Assembly: GCF_007990775.1 (NCBI RefSeq)
Contig: NZ_BJXB01000015.1
Coordinates: 89,053-153,052 of the forward strand
From: Deinococcus cellulosilyticus NBRC 106333 = KACC 11606
GTDB lineage: Bacteria > Deinococcota > Deinococci > Deinococcales > Deinococcaceae
Length of the DNA: 64,000 nt
Reading direction: 5' to 3'
The translations under genes were made by a program, and so were the position numbers. The notes below the pieces were generated by a model that had not been told where the DNA came from, did no database searches, and saw only the letters and a list, made by a program, of their open reading frames with translations. Every line of letters starts with the position of its first letter. The first letter of the stretch is position 1. Below, piece by piece: positions 1 through 8,262 of the stretch.

Positions 1-730
1 CCTGATCCAGGGTGTCCTGAATCCATTGTCTCAGGCTGCTGCGAAGTGCCTCTGGGCTTTCGTTGCGGTGCATCTGTTTGAGGTGTTGCAGTGCTGAAGG
101 TGCACCTCGCCCGACAAATTCCCTCAGGATCACTTCCAGCCGGAACCACAGGCTGTGCAGTTCAGCGTTGCGGCGCTGCTGCTGGTAGGTTCTGAAGGCC
201 GCCATGATGTTGGGTGGGAGTGGATGGGGCACGTCGAGCACGTGATAATTGCCCTCTGAGATCTGGGGAGGAGGGAGCAGTGCGTCTCCATCGACCCACA
301 GGCAAGGGTGCAGGGTGCTGGTTTCTTGCAGGACGCATCCGGTGAACACCTCCTGATACAGTCCGAGATGCAGGACCTGCCAGTCCTGTTCGGGTCTGGA
401 GCGGGCATTTCCGTGGATCAGGGCGACCACGGCGCGGGCATGTTCCACAGGGATCTGATAGCCCGAAAAAACCACATCGCTGGCCTGGTAGATCATCTCC
501 AGTGCCGCTACTGCATCCTTCTGTTCCCAATGGGCGATGAGCAGTTCACCTTGCACAAAAAGCAAGAAGGCCCGACCTTCTTTGCTGCAAAGGGCGGCTG
601 TCATTTTGTGGTCCTCGATCAGGGGAAAAAGGTCCTGGATCAATTGATCCACGGTGATTTCCACACCCAGAGGCTGGTTTTTGGGCAGCTGGGCAAAGAC
701 TTTTTCCTGGATCTCCGGGGTGACTTTCAT
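1..730 (-). CDS. Uncharacterised protein, C-terminus beyond window edge
   Basis: An open frame runs on the reverse strand from an ATG at 730-728 to the left edge without a stop, giving 243 codons of an incomplete protein. The ATG overlaps the stop of the upstream membrane-protein gene (ATGA at 727-730), so the two are probably translated as a coupled pair. The product is soluble, with no signal peptide or membrane segment. Its first half is a mixed alpha/beta region with a GELLIAHWEQKDAV-type stretch near residue 70. I do not recognise the family and assign no function. Codon use resembles the neighbours, so the frame looks genuine. Confidence 0.75.
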   Translation of the reverse strand, partial: MKVTPEIQEKVFAQLPKNQPLGVEITVDQLIQDLFPLIEDHKMTAALCSKEGRAFLLFVQGELLIAHWEQKDAVAALEMIYQASDVVFSGYQIPVEHARAVVALIHGNARSRPEQDWQVLHLGLYQEVFTGCVLQETSTLHPCLWVDGDALLPPPQISEGNYHVLDVPHPLPPNIMAAFRTYQQQRRNAELHSLWFRLEVILREFVGRGAPSALQHLKQMHRNESPEALRSSLRQWIQDTLDQ

Positions 731-1449
731 GCCAGTTTCCTTGGGGAGAAGTACAGCAGGACACTCATTCCGGTCAGCCAGACGATCTCGTAGAGGGTGT
801 GGGTCAAAGGAGACCAGTCACCGATGATTCCAATGATGCGGCCCACATTCACCAGGGTCAGGGCAATGCTGACCACCTGCACCTGCTTGCCAATCCTGCC
901 CCCTCCAATCAGAAAACTCTGCAGCAGGTAAAGCACAAAGACCAGCATGATGATGGCATGAATCAGGATGTTTAGAAACGGCATTTTGGTGACATAGGTG
1001 GTGAACAGATAAACCGTTACAGAACTGATCACGGCAGCAATGCCAATCAGCAGGGCAAAGCGCCCATTCGGGTACAACCCCTGTTGTTCCATGATGTAGG
1101 GCAGGCTGAAAGAGCCCATCATGATGCTGATGGTGGCCAGCAGGAAGATGTAATCGCTGCTGGGGTCCAGCACCCCGGTCAGGTTCAGGTATTGTTTGCC
1201 GGGCAACAGCATGAGGTCTCCCACCGTCACCAGCAACACCCCCCAGCTGAGGCCCAGGAAAGGCGTTTTCAGGGCCTTGGGTGCCTGCTGGTAGAACGTG
1301 TTGAGTGCTGCTGCTCCGAGTGCGTCACTGAGCAGCACAGGCAACAGTCTCCAGGGGTTCTGGGGATCAATGGTGATCAGGACAAGCCACCCAATCCAGA
1401 AGAGCCCCATGAAGGTCAACCGCTGTGGGAGAGGGGTTCTCAGGAGCAT
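727..1449 (-). CDS. Polytopic membrane protein of unknown function
   Basis: A 240-residue protein with about seven hydrophobic segments, starting near residues 12-28 and ending near 222-236, and short polar loops. No catalytic or transport motif is recognised. A TAGACT box lies 9 nt upstream of the ATG, consistent with a very short leader. The stop overlaps the start of the next reverse-strand gene by 4 bp, which links this membrane protein to that soluble partner. Function unknown. Confidence 0.75.
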   Translation of the reverse strand: MLLRTPLPQRLTFMGLFWIGWLVLITIDPQNPWRLLPVLLSDALGAAALNTFYQQAPKALKTPFLGLSWGVLLVTVGDLMLLPGKQYLNLTGVLDPSSDYIFLLATISIMMGSFSLPYIMEQQGLYPNGRFALLIGIAAVISSVTVYLFTTYVTKMPFLNILIHAIIMLVFVLYLLQSFLIGGGRIGKQVQVVSIALTLVNVGRIIGIIGDWSPLTHTLYEIVWLTGMSVLLYFSPRKLA

Positions 1450-1504
1450 GCTGGAATCAGTCTAACACAAGCTTTTAATCGTTCCGATGTCAGCCAGGGG
1501 TCTC

Positions 1505-1534
1505 TTGAGTTTGAACCCCGACTTGTGCTAGCAT
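1505..1534 (+). promoter_or_regulatory. Promoter of rplU-rpmA
   Basis: TTGAGT (1505-1510), an 18-bp spacer, then TAGCAT (1529-1534) preceded by TG in the extended -10 position. Predicted transcription start is about 1541, giving a leader of about 44 nt. That leader holds a perfect 8-bp hairpin, CCCCTTTT/AAAAGGGG, at 1547-1564, just before the ribosome-binding site. Confidence 0.6.
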
Positions 1535-1584
1535 AGGGGCTTGAGTCCCCTTTTTGAAAAGGGGTGTTCTGGGAGGCACAAAAA

Positions 1585-1884
1585 ATGTTTGCAATTGTCC
1601 AAAGCGGCGGCAAGCAGTACCGCGTGAGTGAGGGGGATGTGATCCGCGTTGAGCGCGTGAACGCAGACGCCGGCACCACCGTTGAACTGCCTGTGCTGCT
1701 CCTGCAAGGCGAAAACACCCTGGTGGGTGAAGGCGTTCAAGGCAAGCTCGTGAAGGCCGAAGTGGTCGCTCACGGTCTGAGCAAGAAAATCTATGTCCGC
1801 AAGTACAAGAGCGGCATTCAATACCGTCGCCGTAACGGTCACCGTCAGCAGTTCACCACGCTGAAAATCACGGCGCTCGGGTAA
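1585..1884 (+). CDS. rplU: Large ribosomal subunit protein bL21
   Basis: A 99-residue protein beginning MFAIVQSGGKQYRV, the canonical bL21 N-terminus. bL21 binds 23S rRNA in the large subunit. The ATG at 1585 is chosen over an in-frame ATG at 1564 because a GGGAGG ribosome-binding site sits at 1571-1576 and family members begin with MFAIV/MYAIV. The C-terminal part contains YRRRNGHRQQFT, the usual basic RNA-binding end. It is followed after 13 bp by rpmA and precedes obg, the widespread L21-L27-Obg order. A leader hairpin upstream may regulate it. Confidence 0.97.
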   Translation: MFAIVQSGGKQYRVSEGDVIRVERVNADAGTTVELPVLLLQGENTLVGEGVQGKLVKAEVVAHGLSKKIYVRKYKSGIQYRRRNGHRQQFTTLKITALG

Positions 1885-1897
1885 GAGGTAACAGGCC

Positions 1898-2167
1898 ATG
1901 GCACACAAAAAAGGTGTAGGTTCCTCTAAAAACGGACGTGACAGCAACCCCAAATACCTCGGCGTCAAGAAATTTGGCGGCGAAGTGGTGCTTGCGGGCA
2001 ACATCCTGGTTCGCCAGCGTGGCACCAAGTTCAAGGCTGGCAACGGCGTGGGCATGGGCCGCGATCACACCCTGTTCGCTCTGCAAGACGGCATTGTGAC
2101 CTTTGCTGACAAAGGCACCAAGGGCCGCTTCATCAGCGTGCAGGCCCAGGTTGCTGCTGCAGACTGA
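1898..2167 (+). CDS. rpmA: Large ribosomal subunit protein bL27
   Basis: An 89-residue basic protein starting MAHKKGVGSSKNGRDS, the signature N-terminus of bL27, whose flexible tail reaches the peptidyl-transferase centre. The conserved block RGTKFKAGNGVGMGRDHTLF is present. It has no N-terminal extension of the kind cleaved in Firmicutes. Ribosome-binding site AGAGGT lies 8-13 nt upstream. It is co-transcribed with rplU and ended by the hairpin at 2181-2209. Confidence 0.97.
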   Translation: MAHKKGVGSSKNGRDSNPKYLGVKKFGGEVVLAGNILVRQRGTKFKAGNGVGMGRDHTLFALQDGIVTFADKGTKGRFISVQAQVAAAD

Positions 2168-2180
2168 ATCTCAAACCAGG

Positions 2181-2214
2181 GTGAGGGCCAGGTCAAAACT
2201 GGCCCTCACTTTTG
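2181..2214 (+). terminator. Terminator after rpmA
   Basis: Perfect 11-bp stem, GTGAGGGCCAG (2181-2191) with CTGGCCCTCAC (2199-2209), a 7-nt loop, then TTTTG. It ends the rplU-rpmA transcript. Confidence 0.85.
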
Positions 2215-2251
2215 TCATGTGACTCACGCACAAAAGCGGGAAACTCAGGTC

Positions 2252-3313
2252 ATGCAGAAGCTTTTGGTGACGTTCATTCTGACAGCCTCCCTGGCGCAGG
2301 CACAGGAGTTTAACAGCATCCGCATGGTTTCGGACCAGCAGGTGTGGGGCTTCACCCGTGGAGGGGCTTACTTCTCCGAAGATGCTGCCCAGACCTGGAA
2401 ACAGGTGACTCCGGCTTTCACCGAGCAGGTGACTGCCCTGCAAGGCTTTGCGCTGGACGCAAAACATGCCTGGCTCACCGGGCAGGGAGATGGCAAGGTG
2501 CTGCTGGCCTTCACGCAGGATGCCGGGCAGAACTGGACGCAACTGAAGCTTTATGAGCAGGGACAGGGGGCCTGGGTGCAGTTCCGCGACCCCCAGAACG
2601 GTTTTGCCGTGATTGGGATGGACGCAGGCATGAGCCACCAGGCTTTCATTCTGCTGAAGACCTCCAATGGCGGGGTCACCTGGCAGAAGGTCAACAGCAG
2701 CAAGAACGATTACTTCAAAACGCCTGAGTTGCAGGGAGGCAACCTCCCGGACATCTGCTGCATCACCGATGCCCTCTTTGTGAACGACAAAACGGTGCTG
2801 GTGACCGGCGGATACACCCCCATCGAGAAGCCCTACTTTTTTCGCAGCAACAATGGGGGCAAGACTTTTGTGGCAGCCAGTTCAATCCTGCCCCTGAATG
2901 CCACAGAGCGAAAAAGCTTTTCCCGTCTTGAAATCCCGTATGCTAAAGGGGATGTGGTGCTGGTGGTGGGAACCTTCAGCACACCTGAGCAACCCAGTGT
3001 TCTGGTGACCTTCCTGTCGCAGGATGGCGGAAAGAGCTGGGTCAGAGGAGAAAAACTCAACCCCAGATCTCAACCTCAACGGACACAGGTGCTCTTCACG
3101 GACGCCAAAAACGGATTCACCTGGCTGGGAGGGAAGTTGTACAAGACCTCCACCGCCGGACAGACCTGGCACGAAATCAAGGTGCCCTTTGAAAATGCTG
3201 CGGGGTTCAAACAGATCACCTTCGCAGACCCCAGAAACGGCATGGCTCTTCTGGACACCTCCCTGTGGATCACCGGGAACGGTGGAGAGTCATGGCAGGA
3301 AATCAAGAGGTGA
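2252..3313 (+). CDS. Exported BNR/Ycf48-like beta-propeller protein
   Basis: Starting at 2252 the product is 353 residues with a clear signal peptide (MQKLLVTFILTASLAQA, cleavage near residue 17). An in-frame GTG at 2219 would put a polar extension before the signal, so I reject it. The mature part carries repeated BNR-type units (SNGGVTW, SNNGGKTF, SQDGGKSW, GNGGESW), which form sialidase-like or Ycf48-like beta-propellers. No sialidase active-site set is evident, so this is probably a binding or scaffold protein outside the membrane. It ends 3 bp before obg; that proximity is probably positional rather than functional. Confidence 0.75.
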   Translation: MQKLLVTFILTASLAQAQEFNSIRMVSDQQVWGFTRGGAYFSEDAAQTWKQVTPAFTEQVTALQGFALDAKHAWLTGQGDGKVLLAFTQDAGQNWTQLKLYEQGQGAWVQFRDPQNGFAVIGMDAGMSHQAFILLKTSNGGVTWQKVNSSKNDYFKTPELQGGNLPDICCITDALFVNDKTVLVTGGYTPIEKPYFFRSNNGGKTFVAASSILPLNATERKSFSRLEIPYAKGDVVLVVGTFSTPEQPSVLVTFLSQDGGKSWVRGEKLNPRSQPQRTQVLFTDAKNGFTWLGGKLYKTSTAGQTWHEIKVPFENAAGFKQITFADPRNGMALLDTSLWITGNGGESWQEIKR

Positions 3314-3316
3314 AGT

Positions 3317-4630
3317 GTGGCTTTTCGGGACGTTCTCGAAATTGAAGTGATTGCAGGCAACGGTGGCGATGGTGCCATGAGCTTCCACCGGGCCAAATAC
3401 ATGCCCAAAGGTGGCCCGGACGGTGGTCACGGGGGCAAGGGCGGCAGTGTGTTCCTGCGGGCGGTCAACAACGTCAGCAGTCTGGACACATTGATCGGCA
3501 GACGCAAATACAAGGCCAGCAACGGCTGGTACGGTGAAGGCCGCCTCAGAAACGGCAAAGACGGCGAGGACATGGTCATTGATGTGCCCGTCGGAACCAC
3601 CGCCTTCGATGTGGAATCGGGCCGTGTGATTGCCGACCTGACCGAAGTCGGACAGGTCAAACTGGTCGCCAAGGGCGGATCGGGCGGACGCGGAAACAGC
3701 GTGTTCGTGACCCCCACCCGCCAGGCCCCCAGATTCGCAGAACTCGGGACCAAAGGGGAAACCCGCAAGATCCGTCTGGAACTGCGTCTGATTGCAGATG
3801 TGGGGCTCGTGGGCTACCCCAACGCCGGAAAATCCAGCCTGCTTGCCAGACTGTCCCGCGCCAATCCCGAAATCGCCGATTATCCGTTCACCACCCTGAG
3901 CCCCATTCTCGGTGTGGTGACCCGTGAAGACCAGGAAGACCAGCGTTTCACCCTGGCAGACATCCCCGGCATCATCGAAGGGGCCTCTGAAGGCAAAGGG
4001 CTGGGCCTGGAGTTCCTGCGCCACATCAGCCGCACCCGACTGCTGGTGTACGTGCTGGCCGGAGATCAGGACCCGGTGGGCAACCTGGAAAGCCTGCAGA
4101 CCGAGTTGCAGAGCTACGACCCCAGCCTGCTGGACGCTGCCGCCTGCATCGTGCTGAACAAAATCGACCTGATCGAAGAAGACGTGCAGGAGATGATCGA
4201 GGAAGAGTTGCAGGAATTCGGTCTCCCGGTGCTGAAAATCAGTGCCCTGGAAGAAATCGGCCTTGACCAGCTCAAAGAAACCCTCTTTGACCTGCTGCCC
4301 TCCCGTGAACTGTGGCGTGAAACCCACACCCTGGAAGAAGAACCCGAAGTGGTCCGCATCGAGCCCCTGCGCATCGAACGCCACGAGGACATCATCCCGG
4401 GAGACAACGAATACGAAGAGGAAATCGAAATCGTCTGGGAGGTGCTCGGAGGGGGCTTTGCAGAACGTCTGGCCCGCTTCTCCCGTCACCTCGACGACGC
4501 TGCAGAATACCTGCAGGCCTACTTCAAACGGGAAGGTCTCTTCAACGCCCTCAAACGTGCTGGAGCCAAACAGGGCGACACCGTGGAAATCGGCATCATG
4601 AAGTTCGAGTACTTCGAGGACGAGAACTGA
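3317..4630 (+). CDS. obg: Obg/CgtA GTPase, ribosome assembly
   Basis: A 437-residue Obg GTPase with a GTG start and AGAGGTGA as ribosome-binding site. The glycine-rich Obg fold covers residues 1-158. The G domain follows: G1 GYPNAGKS at 166-173, G3 DIPGIIEG, G4 NKID, G5 SAL. The C-terminal OCT domain (about 360-437) contains VWEVLGGGFAERLARFSRH. Obg proteins act in late 50S assembly and growth control. The gene sits in the conserved rplU-rpmA-obg order, and downstream yqeK and rsfS are also common Obg neighbours. All GTPase motifs are intact. Confidence 0.96.
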   Translation: MAFRDVLEIEVIAGNGGDGAMSFHRAKYMPKGGPDGGHGGKGGSVFLRAVNNVSSLDTLIGRRKYKASNGWYGEGRLRNGKDGEDMVIDVPVGTTAFDVESGRVIADLTEVGQVKLVAKGGSGGRGNSVFVTPTRQAPRFAELGTKGETRKIRLELRLIADVGLVGYPNAGKSSLLARLSRANPEIADYPFTTLSPILGVVTREDQEDQRFTLADIPGIIEGASEGKGLGLEFLRHISRTRLLVYVLAGDQDPVGNLESLQTELQSYDPSLLDAAACIVLNKIDLIEEDVQEMIEEELQEFGLPVLKISALEEIGLDQLKETLFDLLPSRELWRETHTLEEEPEVVRIEPLRIERHEDIIPGDNEYEEEIEIVWEVLGGGFAERLARFSRHLDDAAEYLQAYFKREGLFNALKRAGAKQGDTVEIGIMKFEYFEDEN

Positions 4631-4638
4631 TTTAGAGA

Positions 4639-4718
4639 GCAGAAGGCCAAAGGCAGAAGGCTCTCACCTGATGGCCAAAGCTCTAACTTTTTTGCCTTCT
4701 GCTTTCTGCCTTCTGCTG
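4639..4718. repeat. Inverted arms of AGAAGGC heptad repeat
   Basis: AGCAGAAGGCCAAAGGCAGAAGG begins at 4639, and the complementary arm TTGCCTTCTG...CCTTCTGCT runs to 4718, about 30 bp apart. Both arms are built from a 7-bp AGAAGGC unit and can form a long imperfect hairpin between obg and yqeK. The same unit occurs at 12077-12100 and 12237-12253. Confidence 0.7.
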
Positions 4719-4761
4719 AGGGGTATGTATGATTCACGCTAGGCTTCCTGGCCCGAACTCT

Positions 4762-4767
4762 TATAAT
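4762..4767 (+). promoter_or_regulatory. -10 box of the yqeK operon
   Basis: Perfect TATAAT 18 nt upstream of the ATG at 4786; no good -35 is visible at 17 bp. It excludes the in-frame ATG at 4729 as the start and implies a leader of only about 12 nt. Confidence 0.5.
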
Positions 4768-4785
4768 GAAACCGCTGAGCGTGGC

Positions 4786-5346
4786 ATGATGATGATTCCT
4801 CCACACCTCGATTTCTGGGCAAGACGCATTCAACTGATGGTGAAACCCCGACGCTTTGAGCATGTGCTGAGGGTGGCCGAACTGGCCCACCAGATTGCAC
4901 TGTCCAATGGTCTGGATGCGGATCTGGCCTATGAGGCAGGCCTCCTTCACGACATTGCCCGGGACATCAGCAGCACGGATTTGCTCAAACTCGCTCCACC
5001 GGAGTGCCCCATCGATGAGCGGCATCCGCTGGCCTTGCATGGGCGTGCCGGAAGGGTGCTGCTGGAGTACTGGGGGTACAACAACGAGGATGTGCTGTAC
5101 GCTGTGGAGGAACACACCACCGGGCCGAGTCCGGACCGTCCCATCAGTGCAGTGGTCTACATTGCCGATGTGAGCGAGCCCGGGCGCAACGTGAACCACC
5201 ACATCCGTGAGATGGCCTTTGATGACCTGCAGGGTGCGCTCGATCTCGCCATTGGCAGCAAGGTGCGTTACCTGCAGGGCCGGGGCATCGAGGTGCATCC
5301 CAGAACCATGAAGGTGTTCAACAGCCTCATTTCCAGCGACAGGTGA
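4786..5346 (+). CDS. yqeK: YqeK-type HD-domain Ap4A hydrolase
   Basis: From the ATG cluster at 4786-4794, about 186 residues of an HD phosphohydrolase. Metal ligands are visible in FEHVLRVAELAH, GLLHDIARD (the HD pair), LHGRAG and EEHTTG, the YqeK order. YqeK enzymes cleave diadenosine tetraphosphate symmetrically to two ADP. YqeK usually follows nadD; here nadD is absent and obg precedes it. An upstream ATG at 4729 adds residues unlike the family and lies before the TATAAT, so it is not used. The stop lies 10 bp before the LCP gene, within its ribosome-binding region. Confidence 0.85.
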   Translation: MMMIPPHLDFWARRIQLMVKPRRFEHVLRVAELAHQIALSNGLDADLAYEAGLLHDIARDISSTDLLKLAPPECPIDERHPLALHGRAGRVLLEYWGYNNEDVLYAVEEHTTGPSPDRPISAVVYIADVSEPGRNVNHHIREMAFDDLQGALDLAIGSKVRYLQGRGIEVHPRTMKVFNSLISSDR

Positions 5347-5356
5347 AGATGCATTG

Positions 5357-6622
5357 ATGGAACGAACCCCCAAGAGCAAACCGAAGCAGCAGTGGCGCAT
5401 CTGGCGCACCGTTCAACTGACCAGCCTGATGCTGGCCGCCAGTGGCCTCCTGGGTTTTGCCCTGATGAGTGCCCAGGGCATCACCGGGAAGCGTGCAGGT
5501 CTGGTCACCGCCAGTGGTGAAGCGCCCAGTTTCACGGTGTTGCTTGCCGGTCTGGAAGCGTCTTACTGTGCCTGGGCCACCCCCACAGCTCCGGCCCGCA
5601 AGTGCACGCCTGAGGAAGCGGTGGACCGCAACAAGGTGGTGGACGGCATGCACACCGACACCATCATGCTGGCGACCTTCAACAAGACCAACGTGCAGAT
5701 CCTCAACATTCCCCGGGACACCCAGGCCGAGGGAACCTACCGCAAGATCAACTCCTCTTTCAAGATCGGGGGTCCCGAGCAACTCCTCGGAGATGTGGAG
5801 ACCCTGATCGGGCAGCGCATCGATTACTACGCCATTGTCCGTCTGGACTTTGTCGGAGATGTGATTGATCGGCTGGGAGGGCTGGATGTGGTGGCTCCGG
5901 CAGATGTGGCCTTCGATGACCGTGCTGCAGACCTGCACCTGCACCTGAAAGCCGGACCCCATCACCTGAATGGCAAAGATGCGGTGGCCTTCCTGCGCAT
6001 GCGCAAAGCTCCAGGGTGGGGAGATGACTATGGCCGCATTGACCGCCAGAAGCTCGCCATTGCCCAGTTGCTGGACAAATTGCGCAGCTCCCAGGGGCTC
6101 ACGGCACTGCCAGGCATCCTCTCACAGTTCAACAACGGGGTGATCACCAATGCCGATCCCAGCATGATCGATGCGATGGTGCCCTTCCTGAAGAGTTACC
6201 GCCTGCAGATGGCCACCCTTCCGACCAATGAAATTCCCGGTTCCAGCAACCTGGCGGTGGACCGTGCAGCTTTAGACCTCATGAATGCCCCCACCCAGCA
6301 GGTGGCCCAGAGTGCCATTCCAGAATCGCCCGTGCGCATTGTGGATGGCAGTGGCACCGGACTGGGGAAGAAGCTTTCAAACTACCTCTCCCAGCAGGGG
6401 TATAAGATTTCTCAGGTGGAAGAGCAGACAGCCAGTTCCGAACAGAGCTCTGTGGCCACCCGCAATGAGGTGAGCGATGCCGAGCAGGTGTCCACCCGCC
6501 TCAACCTGCCCAGAATTCAGACCCTGCGCCTTCCTGTAGAGTACGGCGAGGTGGTGGTGTTTCTCGGGCAGGACGCCAACAGCAAATACGCAGCACTCGC
6601 TGCCCTCCCCGGAACAGAGTAG
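5357..6622 (+). CDS. LytR-CpsA-Psr (LCP) family cell-envelope transferase
   Basis: A 421-residue protein with one N-terminal membrane anchor (about residues 22-40) and an exported LCP catalytic domain. Family motifs include NKVVDGMHTDTIML, NIPRDTQ, KINSSF, RLDFVGDVIDRLGGLDV and FLRMRK, with the arginines and aspartates that bind the polyprenyl-phosphate substrate. A C-terminal LytR_C-like domain follows (PVRIVDGSGTGLGKKLSNYL, about 325-415). LCP enzymes attach secondary polymers to peptidoglycan or the envelope. The ATG at 5357 is preferred to TTG at 5354; AGGTGAAG overlaps the yqeK stop, suggesting coupling. Confidence 0.88.
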   Translation: MERTPKSKPKQQWRIWRTVQLTSLMLAASGLLGFALMSAQGITGKRAGLVTASGEAPSFTVLLAGLEASYCAWATPTAPARKCTPEEAVDRNKVVDGMHTDTIMLATFNKTNVQILNIPRDTQAEGTYRKINSSFKIGGPEQLLGDVETLIGQRIDYYAIVRLDFVGDVIDRLGGLDVVAPADVAFDDRAADLHLHLKAGPHHLNGKDAVAFLRMRKAPGWGDDYGRIDRQKLAIAQLLDKLRSSQGLTALPGILSQFNNGVITNADPSMIDAMVPFLKSYRLQMATLPTNEIPGSSNLAVDRAALDLMNAPTQQVAQSAIPESPVRIVDGSGTGLGKKLSNYLSQQGYKISQVEEQTASSEQSSVATRNEVSDAEQVSTRLNLPRIQTLRLPVEYGEVVVFLGQDANSKYAALAALPGTE

Positions 6623-6717
6623 ATTTTTCATGAACCCATGTTCGTGAATTCCTGACTTTTCTACTCGTTTCCCACGCCAGAGTGAGGTACACTCACTCTT
6701 ATTCAGCAAGGAGAACC

Positions 6718-7053
6718 ATGCAAGACAGAGAACTGATTCAACTGATTGTGGATGCCGCAAAAGACAAAAGAGCCGAAGATGTGGTGGTCTTAGACCTCCA
6801 GCACGTGAGCAGCACCCTCGATTACTTCATCATCTGCACCGCCAGTGCAGGGCTGCAGATCAACGCTGTACAGAATGCTGTGCGCGAGGCCACCAAGGAA
6901 AAAGGCGTTCATGCCCTTGGAATTGAAGGCCCCAGCGACCGCTGGATTCTGATCAACTTCGGCACGGTGATCGTGCACGTCATGACGAAAGAGGCTCGTG
7001 ACTATTATGACCTGGAAGGTCTCTGGTCTGATGCCCAGCACGTTGCAGTCTAG
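6718..7053 (+). CDS. rsfS: Ribosomal silencing factor RsfS
   Basis: A 111-residue RsfS/DUF143 protein starting MQDRELIQLIVDAAKDKRAEDV, with the core motifs DYFIICTASA and WILINFGTVIVHVM. RsfS binds bL14 and blocks subunit joining. The ATG at 6718 has AAGGAG 4-9 nt upstream; an in-frame start at 6682 has no support. It closes the obg-yqeK-LCP-rsfS run, a typical arrangement. Its last 74 bp are antisense to the 3' end of the convergent kinase gene. Confidence 0.94.
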   Translation: MQDRELIQLIVDAAKDKRAEDVVVLDLQHVSSTLDYFIICTASAGLQINAVQNAVREATKEKGVHALGIEGPSDRWILINFGTVIVHVMTKEARDYYDLEGLWSDAQHVAV

Positions 7054-8260
7054 GTAAAACCACATCCACCTGGGTTCCGCCCCCATCGGGGGTGGAGATC
7101 CTCAGGTGGCCTCCGTGGGCTTCCACGAAGCGTTTCACCACAGCCAGACCCAATCCCCAGCCCTTCTTGCCGTTGTTGCGTTTCAGGCGGTAGAAGGGCT
7201 CCATCACTTTGCGCTGTTCCTCTTCGGGAATGCCAGGGCCGTAATCCCGCACGCTGATGGTCACTTCCTTGCCCATGGCGTACACCCCGATGTCCACATT
7301 GGTGTGGGAGGGAGCGTACTTCAGGGCGTTTTCCACGAGGTTGCGGATCACCTGTTTGATGCGCACCACATCCACATCCAGCATCACCGGGGTGAGGGGC
7401 AGGATGCACTGCACGCGGGGTTCTTCCTGGGCAAACTCGCGCACCATTTCGCGGATGTCGATGCGCTCCCACTTGAGTTCGAGGTTCACATACACGTCCT
7501 CCAGGCGGCTCAGGTCGGTGAGGACCGTCAGTTCCTGGGTGCTGTTGACCAGGCGTTCCAGCAGGGTGCGGCGCTGGTCTGCGGTCAGGGAATCCCGGCT
7601 GAGCAGATTGGTGGCCAGCACCAGTTGCTGCAGGGGTTTGCGCAGTTCGTGTGAGGTGATGGCGTTCAGTTCCATCTGCAGTTGCTTCTGGGCCTCCACC
7701 TTGTTCTTTTCTTCGTGGTAGTTGACCCAGATGCGGGTCATCATGGCGGCCAGCAGACCGAAAGTGATGGACACCAGGATGCGCAGCCAGAACTGCTGGG
7801 TGCGCAGGGTGTACAGCACGTTCAGGCGGTTGTCCTGAATCAGGTCGCGGGACTGCATGGAGAGCTGCATGGATTCCCGGTAGGCTTTTTCCAGCAGGGG
7901 AATGCTGGGGGGGGTGGTCTGGATGGCCTGCTGCAGGTTCCCGATGATGCTGCTGAGTCTGGCATCTCCGTAGGTTTCCACCTCTTTGACCTGTGGGAAT
8001 TCGCTGTTGAGGTTCTTGAAGGTGTCTCTCAGCAGGGCGAGGTTCTGCTCGTAGGTGGCACTGCAGATCTGGTGGTCAGAGGTCTGCATCAGGATGCAGG
8101 CGATGCGCTGGTTGAGCTGGTAATAGTGGTGGTTGCTCCAGATCAGGTTCTGGCGGGTCAGGGCGTCATAGGAGGGCAGAAAAGCCAGCGTAAACAGCAT
8201 GAAAGACACCCCGGCAACCAGCAGGGCAGCAATCAGAGGGGTAAACCTGTGACGCAGCAT
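6980..8260 (-). CDS. Membrane sensor histidine kinase, orphan
   Basis: A 426-residue kinase. A membrane helix (about 8-28) is followed by an extracytoplasmic sensor of about 130 residues containing two cysteines (RIACILMQTSDHQIC), then a second helix (158-180). The HisKA phospho-acceptor is SHELRKPLQ with His at about 204. N box NLVENALKYAP, G1 DYGPGIP and G2 GWGLGLAVV are intact. No HAMP domain is evident. The ATG is 2 bp after the lipoprotein stop, so the two are co-translated. No response regulator is adjacent. The 3' end overlaps convergent rsfS by 74 bp. Confidence 0.88.
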   Translation of the reverse strand: MLRHRFTPLIAALLVAGVSFMLFTLAFLPSYDALTRQNLIWSNHHYYQLNQRIACILMQTSDHQICSATYEQNLALLRDTFKNLNSEFPQVKEVETYGDARLSSIIGNLQQAIQTTPPSIPLLEKAYRESMQLSMQSRDLIQDNRLNVLYTLRTQQFWLRILVSITFGLLAAMMTRIWVNYHEEKNKVEAQKQLQMELNAITSHELRKPLQQLVLATNLLSRDSLTADQRRTLLERLVNSTQELTVLTDLSRLEDVYVNLELKWERIDIREMVREFAQEEPRVQCILPLTPVMLDVDVVRIKQVIRNLVENALKYAPSHTNVDIGVYAMGKEVTISVRDYGPGIPEEEQRKVMEPFYRLKRNNGKKGWGLGLAVVKRFVEAHGGHLRISTPDGGGTQVDVVLPRLQRAGHQTRDLPGHNSHEPLSS

Positions 8261-8262
8261 GT

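Noticed and set aside
3290..4489. Long reverse-strand open frame over obg
   Set aside because: Antisense shadow of a strongly coding gene; histidine- and glycine-rich translation without family features.
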